Shown here in pieces: positions 6,761-11,929 of a DNA stretch of 11,929 bases; position 1 is the stretch's first letter, and each line of letters starts with the position of its first letter. The stretch lies in NCBI GenBank assembly GCA_022843505.1, contig JALHNN010000036.1, positions 1 to 11,929 on the forward strand, written 5' to 3'. The stretch comes from Sulfuritalea sp. GTDB lineage: Bacteria; Pseudomonadota; Gammaproteobacteria; Burkholderiales; Rhodocyclaceae. The translations under genes were made by a program, and so were the position numbers. The notes beneath the pieces are model-generated. The model was not told the origin of the DNA, searched no databases, and was given only the letters and a program-made list of their open reading frames with translations.

Positions 6761-7941
6761 TGTTGCGATCCTATCTATTCACCTCGGAGTCCGTCTCCGA
6801 AGGCCACCCCGACAAGCTCGCCGACCAGATCTCGGACGCCATCCTCGACGCCTTCCTGGCACGCGAACCGCACGCCAAGGTGGCCTGCGAGACACTGGTC
6901 GCCGACAACCTGATCGTCATCGCCGGGGAATTCCGCACCGCCGACCCGGCGATCTTCACCGACATCCGCGCCCGCGCCGAGGGCATCGCCCGCCAGGTGC
7001 TGAAGGACGCCGGCTATCGCGATGCCGCGACCGGCATCGACCCCGACCAGTGCGAAGTGCAGGTGCGCTTCAACCACCAGTCGATCCAGATCAACAAGGG
7101 CATCGTCCATGCCAACGGCCAGCTCGGCGCCGGTGACCAGGGCCTGATGTTCGGCTACGCCTGCGACGAGACGCCGGACCTGATGCCCTACCCGATCTGG
7201 CTGGCGCACCGCCTGGTCCAGCGCCAGGCCTCGCTGCGCAAGTCAGGCACCCTGGACTGGCTGCGCCCCGACGCCAAGAGCCAGGTCACCGTGCGCTACG
7301 AAGGCCAGCGCGTGGCCGGGGTGCAGAACGTGGTGATCTCGACCCAGATCGCGCCCGACCTCGACCCGGGCTGGGTGGCAAGCGAGGTGACGCGCGAAAT
7401 CATAGCCCCGCTGCTGCCACTGGACATGCGCACGGCGGACTTCCACGTGCTGGTGAACCCCGCCGGGCCCTTCGAGATCGGCGGGCCCAACGGCGACACC
7501 GGGCTCACCGGACGCAAGATCATCGTCGACACCTACGGCGGCGCCTGCCCGCACGGCGGCGGCGCGTTTTCCGGCAAGGACCCGAGCAAGGTCGACCGCT
7601 CGGCGGCCTACATGGCGCGCTACATTGCGAAGAACCTGGTCGCCGCGGGACTCGCCAGGCGCTGCCTGATCCAGATCGCCTATGCCATCGGCGTCGCCGA
7701 GCCGGTCTCGGTGATGATAGACAGCCAGGGCACCGGCATCGTCCCCGATGCGCAGCTCGAAGCCGCCGTGCGCAAGGTGTTCCGCCTGACGCCCAGCGCC
7801 ATCATCGAAACCCTGGAACTGACGCGCCCGATCTATCGCCAGACCGCGGCCTACGGCCACTTCGGCCGCGACGACGTCGGGTTCACCTGGGAGCGCTGCG
7901 ACCGCGGCGAGGAACTGAAGTCGGCGCTGGTAGTACGGTGA
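6760..7941 (+). CDS. metK: S-adenosylmethionine synthase (methionine adenosyltransferase)
   Basis: This 393-residue enzyme makes S-adenosylmethionine from ATP and methionine in the cytoplasm. The family is unmistakable: YLFTSESVSEGHPDKLADQ with His16 and Asp18; Glu44; GAGDQGLMFGY at 123-133; RPDAKSQVT with Lys173; GDTGLTGRK with Asp246, Arg252 and Lys253; and the P-loop-like GGGAFSGKDPSKVDRSAAY at 266-284. The usual flexible-loop sequence QSPDI..GVD is replaced here by HQSIQINKGIVHANG (106-120), and the Cys-containing GDCG motif is GDTG. It may be a second or divergent MetK rather than the housekeeping copy. The start overlaps the dehydrogenase stop by one base. There is no leader and thus no SAM riboswitch of its own. 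Pairing with an alcohol dehydrogenase is unusual in my knowledge. Confidence 0.97.
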   Translation: MLRSYLFTSESVSEGHPDKLADQISDAILDAFLAREPHAKVACETLVADNLIVIAGEFRTADPAIFTDIRARAEGIARQVLKDAGYRDAATGIDPDQCEVQVRFNHQSIQINKGIVHANGQLGAGDQGLMFGYACDETPDLMPYPIWLAHRLVQRQASLRKSGTLDWLRPDAKSQVTVRYEGQRVAGVQNVVISTQIAPDLDPGWVASEVTREIIAPLLPLDMRTADFHVLVNPAGPFEIGGPNGDTGLTGRKIIVDTYGGACPHGGGAFSGKDPSKVDRSAAYMARYIAKNLVAAGLARRCLIQIAYAIGVAEPVSVMIDSQGTGIVPDAQLEAAVRKVFRLTPSAIIETLELTRPIYRQTAAYGHFGRDDVGFTWERCDRGEELKSALVVR

Positions 7942-7987
7942 CTCAGGCCCTGGCGGCGGGCCGGGGCGGAGGAAGCTGAAACCCCGA

Positions 7988-8006
7988 CGGCGCCACGGGT
8001 CCGCCG
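7988..8006 (-). terminator. Weak hairpin between convergent metK and serine hydrolase genes
   Basis: CGGCG (7988-7992) and CGCCG (8002-8006) can pair around a 9-nt loop. On the minus strand the hairpin follows the serine hydrolase stop and is followed by a short TTT after a G run, so it is at best a poor intrinsic terminator. A second hairpin, GGCCC/GGGCC at 7946-7950 and 7958-7962, is just after metK on the plus strand and also lacks a T tract. Rho-dependent or leaky termination is possible. Confidence 0.2.
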
Positions 8007-8025
8007 CGACAGCCCGAGTCCCGCA

Positions 8026-9140
<1,115 letters not shown>

Positions 9141-9144
<4 letters not shown>

Positions 9145-9458
9145 TTGCGCTCCTCATCATCCTTGGCGGTCGCCACGGCCGGGGCCTCGGCCAGAGTGGC
9201 GGGCGGCCCGACCGCCTCGGCTCCGGCCTTGCCGGCGATCGGCTCGGCATTGTCGGCGCGCTCGCCGGGGTCCGTCTTTACGCCGTCGTCGGCGACCGCT
9301 TCTCGCGTCTCGCGCGCCGTCGCCTCGTTGCGCTGCAGGCTGGCCTGCGCCGCCGGCGACGCCTCGTCGGAACCCAGCAGGCGGTTGAACAGCACCAGCG
9401 CCAGCAGCCCCGCGGCGATCAGGAGGACATAGATGAGGCTGTAGGCGGGCTTCGCCAT
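9141..9458 (-). CDS. Small single-pass membrane protein with acidic disordered tail
   Basis: I do not recognise this 105-residue protein. Residues about 7-25 form one hydrophobic helix (SLIYVLLIAAGLLALVLFN), followed by Arg and then a long Ala-, Glu- and Asp-rich tail without predicted hydrophobic core, ending in a charged DDEERK. It could be a membrane tether or adaptor. No cleavage site or lipobox is apparent, so it is probably anchored rather than secreted. It is real by context: its ATG is 3 nt after the stop of the FapA-family gene with GGGGAG in front of it, and its stop overlaps the start of the serine hydrolase gene by 4 nt. The orientation of the tail cannot be told with certainty; lysine near the N-terminus and arginine after the helix give an ambiguous charge balance. 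Confidence 0.82.
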
Positions 9459-9461
9459 GAC

Positions 9462-11480
9462 TCACTCCCCCTGCTTCGCCGGCGGCACCCAGGCATAGCG
9501 CCCCGACTCGCCCTGGAACAGGCGCGCCCTGACCATGCGCGTGTCGCGCAACACATGCCGCAGGCGCTTGATGTCGATATCCGCCAGTACCGGCTGGTCG
9601 GGAGGCAGGGCGATGGTCTGCACCGCCACGGCGCCGGCCACCTGGGCGACTTCGCAGACCATGGCGGTACCGGCCTGTTCGCGCAGGGCCTCCATATCGG
9701 CGAGCTTGGTTTCGCTTTCGGCTAGCTCGCTGCCGAGCTTGTCGATCTGGGCGCGCAGCAGCCGGATCTGCTTCAGGGGAATGGCCAGGCGTTGCGTGGC
9801 CTGGCGCCATTGGGCCTCCTGGGCCCCATTCAACACGAGGCTGCCGGCACGGATGCGCTCTTCAAAGGCGAGGTAATTGCGCAGCTCCGGCGGCGCCTGC
9901 AACGTCTCGAGCGCCGCCTGGCAATCCTTGATCTTGGCCTTCAACTCGTCGGCGGCCTTGGCCTGCTCGGCACGCAGCTTGTCCAGGGCCGCGAAATCGG
10001 GCAGGCAGAGGCTGATCAGGCACTCGACGTCGCGCCGCGAGCCGGCACGGCGGATGGTGATGCGCCGTGCGGCGATGCTGCAGGCGATGGCTTCGTCGAT
10101 GTCGACTTCCTCGGCGACGATCTCGCAGGCCACCGCCCGCGCCAGCGTCAGCTTGCCGACGACGAAGCTGGAGCCTTCGGCGTAGCCGGCCTGCACCTCG
10201 CAGTCGCGGGCGTCGATCGTTGCCCGCGAGATCCGGCCGTCGACGCGGATGTTGCCGCCCTGGCTTTTGATCGAGCCGCCGGCAAGATTGGCGCACAGCT
10301 GCACGTCGCCGCCCAGGGAAACCACGCCGCCGAAGACGTCGGCATGGAACTTCATGTTGCGGCCTTCGACGCTGCGGTGTTCCTGCACCTCGCCGTGTTC
10401 CTCGTACTGGTCGCCGACCAGGAACAGGTTGCCGGTGGTGCGCTGGTTGACGCCCTCGCGGTTGATGATCTTCTCGGTAATCGAAATCTGGTGCGAGGAC
10501 TTGTCGATGTTGAGGAAACCGTCGCGCGCGGCAAGCAGGAATTCGCCCTTGGCATTGCGTTCGACGCGGGTGCCGGGGCCGGCCAGGTCCTCGAGCGCGA
10601 AGTCGCGCGGCAGTTCCGCTTCGAGCACGCTGCCGTCGATGTCGCGCCCCGGCTCACCGAGGCGGCGCGGCACCTTCTGCAGCAGCGAGGTGCCGGCAGA
10701 CACCTGTGGAAAATGGTTCTTGAACTGGCCGAGGTCGATCTTGCCGTTGGGTAGAATGGCCGGCGTATCGTCGCGGTGCAGGGCCTGGGTCTGCTCGCGC
10801 ACCGTGGCATCGGTGCCGGGCTGCGGATCGCTGCGCCGGGCGATCTCGATCCGCTCGCCCTGCGCCGAGTCGATGGCGGCGCGCACCGCGGCGATGTCGA
10901 GGCCGCTGCGCACGCCTTCCTGCCACATCGCGGCGACGAATTCGTCGAGCTTCAGCCGCGTCGGCGTCTGCCGGACCTGCTTTTCGTAACCGGAAAGCAG
11001 CGGCTGACCGCTCTCGTCGAGGTCGCCGAAGATCGGCACCTCGACGATGGTTTCCAGCCAGGCGGGCGCGAACAGGTATTCGACGGCGGCACCGCCGCCC
11101 ACGGCCTTCGGACTATTGTAAAGCCCGCGTCGCTCCGGATCGAAGGTCTCGATCGAATCGGCGACGCGCACGGATTTGCCGCCCGCCGCGGCGCGCCCGG
11201 CGGGACCCTCTGGCCCGTAAAGCAGAAGCGACAGGGCGCCGTAATCGAGTCCGGCGAAGTAGGCGCCCGAGCTGAAGACGCGATCGACGAATCGCTGCAT
11301 CTGCGCCGCACGGCCGGGGACGTCGGGCACCACGCGCACGCCGCCGGCATCGCGGGTGACGAAATCGGGCAGCGGAACCTCGCCCGCGACAAGGTTCGAC
11401 ACCGCCCCCGCCGCCGGCTTGCTGATGTCGGTTGGCGTCGATGCGGCAGCAATCGGATGGATGTCGTTTTGCGAGGCCAA
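9462..11480 (-). CDS. FapA-family (DUF342) beta-helix protein with C-terminal coiled coil
   Basis: This 672-residue cytoplasmic protein belongs to the FapA/DUF342 family, named for a flagellar assembly protein; no flagellar gene is nearby. Residues about 35-165 are a divergent N-terminal domain (LPDFVTRDAGGVRVVPDVPG, YFAGLDYGALSLLLYG). Residues about 276-325 form the linker EPGRDIDGSVL...ARDGFLNID. Residues about 345-480 are a right-handed beta-helix of short repeating strands with Gly turns (GGVVSLGGDVQ, GGSIKSQGGNIRVDGRIS, ATIDARDCEV, FVVGKLTLA). Residues about 497-605 are a charged coiled coil, followed by a last beta segment. The start shown is TTG 11480; an in-frame stop lies at 11496-11498 and no ATG is near. 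GTG 11402, with a purine-rich stretch before it, is an alternative that still precedes the conserved region. It heads a three-gene unit behind a recognisable promoter. Confidence 0.9.
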   Translation of the reverse strand: MASQNDIHPIAAASTPTDISKPAAGAVSNLVAGEVPLPDFVTRDAGGVRVVPDVPGRAAQMQRFVDRVFSSGAYFAGLDYGALSLLLYGPEGPAGRAAAGGKSVRVADSIETFDPERRGLYNSPKAVGGGAAVEYLFAPAWLETIVEVPIFGDLDESGQPLLSGYEKQVRQTPTRLKLDEFVAAMWQEGVRSGLDIAAVRAAIDSAQGERIEIARRSDPQPGTDATVREQTQALHRDDTPAILPNGKIDLGQFKNHFPQVSAGTSLLQKVPRRLGEPGRDIDGSVLEAELPRDFALEDLAGPGTRVERNAKGEFLLAARDGFLNIDKSSHQISITEKIINREGVNQRTTGNLFLVGDQYEEHGEVQEHRSVEGRNMKFHADVFGGVVSLGGDVQLCANLAGGSIKSQGGNIRVDGRISRATIDARDCEVQAGYAEGSSFVVGKLTLARAVACEIVAEEVDIDEAIACSIAARRITIRRAGSRRDVECLISLCLPDFAALDKLRAEQAKAADELKAKIKDCQAALETLQAPPELRNYLAFEERIRAGSLVLNGAQEAQWRQATQRLAIPLKQIRLLRAQIDKLGSELAESETKLADMEALREQAGTAMVCEVAQVAGAVAVQTIALPPDQPVLADIDIKRLRHVLRDTRMVRARLFQGESGRYAWVPPAKQGE

Positions 11481-11517
11481 TGCTTGCGGAGCGGGTCACC
11501 GGTAAGACATGGTGCCG

Positions 11518-11546
11518 AGTATCCCCGAGCCCCGGGTCGGGGTCAA
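11518..11546 (-). promoter_or_regulatory. Sigma70-like promoter of the FapA-family operon, with internal palindrome
   Basis: On the minus strand TTGACC (complement of 11541-11546, five of six -35 consensus bases) is separated by exactly 17 nt from GATACT (complement of 11518-11523, four of six -10 bases). Transcription would start near 11511, about 30 nt before the TTG start codon. The spacer contains an inverted repeat: CCCCGA at 11523-11528 and TCGGGG at 11537-11542, flanking an 8-nt centre that includes CCCGGG. That places a dyad over the RNA polymerase site, suggesting a repressor or activator operator. It could alternatively be a stem after the kinase gene, but no T tract follows. Confidence 0.55.
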
Positions 11547-11559
11547 TGCCGCGCCGGGC

Positions 11560-11928
11560 TCAGGCCAGAGCCTGATTCACGCCGCCGATCAGCCTGTCCA
11601 GCTCGGTGACCAGCTTCAGGCTCAGGTCGTCGATCCGTGCGTCGCCATCATCGGCGCGCAGCGCCGCGTCCAGCGAAGTGGCAGCCATGGCGATCGACGT
11701 CGCCCCGATCGAACCGGCCGCACCCTTGAGCCCGTGGGCGATCTTGCGCACGGCCTCGCGGTCGCCGCTCTCGCGTGCCGCGAGAATGCGCCCCGCATCC
11801 TCGCCGTGGCTGCTGGCGAACATGCCCAGTATGCGGCGATAGGAAGCGGTGTTGCCGCGCAGCAGGCCCAGCCCGCGCTCGGCATCGAGCCCGTCGATCG
11901 CGGGCAGCGGGGGTGCGGCGCCGGCCGC
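11560..11928 (-). CDS. C-terminal HPt domain of a probable hybrid sensor histidine kinase, 5' end missing
   Basis: The visible 122 residues run in from the window edge and contain one histidine phosphotransfer domain. The sequence opens with an Ala/Pro linker, then AIDGLDAERGLGLLRGNTAS and YRRILGMFASSH, the usual start of an HPt helix bundle attached to a hybrid kinase. The phosphorylated histidine is in IAHGLKGAAGSIGA (His codon at 11734-11736), with the conserved Lys and Gly residues three to five positions on. The final helix ends in LDRLIGGVNQALA. An ATG at 11823 is in frame but internal to the domain, so it is not the start. The kinase, receiver and sensor parts must lie outside the window; calling it a hybrid kinase rather than a receiver-HPt protein is inference. 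It lies upstream of, and in the same direction as, the FapA-family operon (79-bp gap). Confidence 0.88.
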   Translation of the reverse strand, partial: AAGAAPPLPAIDGLDAERGLGLLRGNTASYRRILGMFASSHGEDAGRILAARESGDREAVRKIAHGLKGAAGSIGATSIAMAATSLDAALRADDGDARIDDLSLKLVTELDRLIGGVNQALA

Positions 11929-11929
11929 G

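Noticed and set aside
9792..10754. Open frame on the plus strand opposite the FapA-family gene (320 codons)
   Set aside because: It is antisense to the beta-helix and coiled-coil coding region, with no ribosome-binding site or recognisable domain.

Overview
The window is about 11.9 kb of GC-rich, densely packed bacterial chromosome. The gene types suggest a metabolically versatile proteobacterium, most likely a betaproteobacterium of the Rhodocyclales type. These include an acyl-CoA hydratase with a TetR regulator, bacteriohemerythrin, a membrane GGDEF-EAL protein, a FapA-family protein and a C-terminal HPt tail of a probable hybrid kinase. The taxonomic guess is inference; no rRNA or tRNA gene is present to anchor it. 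I saw no CRISPR array, intact insertion sequence or long repeat.

Layout. (1) 1-896, plus strand: the 3' end of an enoyl-CoA hydratase overlaps a TetR-family regulator, an acyl-CoA catabolism context. (2) 897-2020: a patch of visibly lower GC (about 53-63% in the 60-base rows I counted, against about 70% or more in flanking genes). It holds a 183-bp gap, a MaoC-type hydratase and an unrecognised small membrane protein, and looks like an insertion or a differently inherited segment. (3) 2031-2516: a DUF1499 protein with host-like composition. (4) 5573-2532, minus strand: an NlpC/P60 lipoprotein, a six-helix GGDEF-EAL protein with intact catalytic motifs, and a bacteriohemerythrin. Together these link cell-wall hydrolysis, c-di-GMP turnover and oxygen/iron chemistry. 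(5) 5633-7941, plus strand: a zinc-dependent alcohol dehydrogenase translationally coupled to metK, whose active-site loop differs from the usual MetK loop. (6) 11929-8026, minus strand: the C-terminal HPt domain of a probable hybrid sensor kinase, then a good sigma70-like promoter, then a FapA-family beta-helix protein, a small acidic single-pass membrane protein and a beta-lactamase-fold serine hydrolase. The last three are joined by a 3-nt gap and a 4-nt overlap.

The least ordinary parts are the FapA-like/small membrane protein/serine hydrolase operon behind a phosphorelay gene, with a palindrome between the -35 and -10 boxes of its promoter; the ADH-metK coupling with a variant MetK loop; and the low-GC MaoC/membrane-protein patch, whose left edge contains what may be a broken zinc-ribbon gene.
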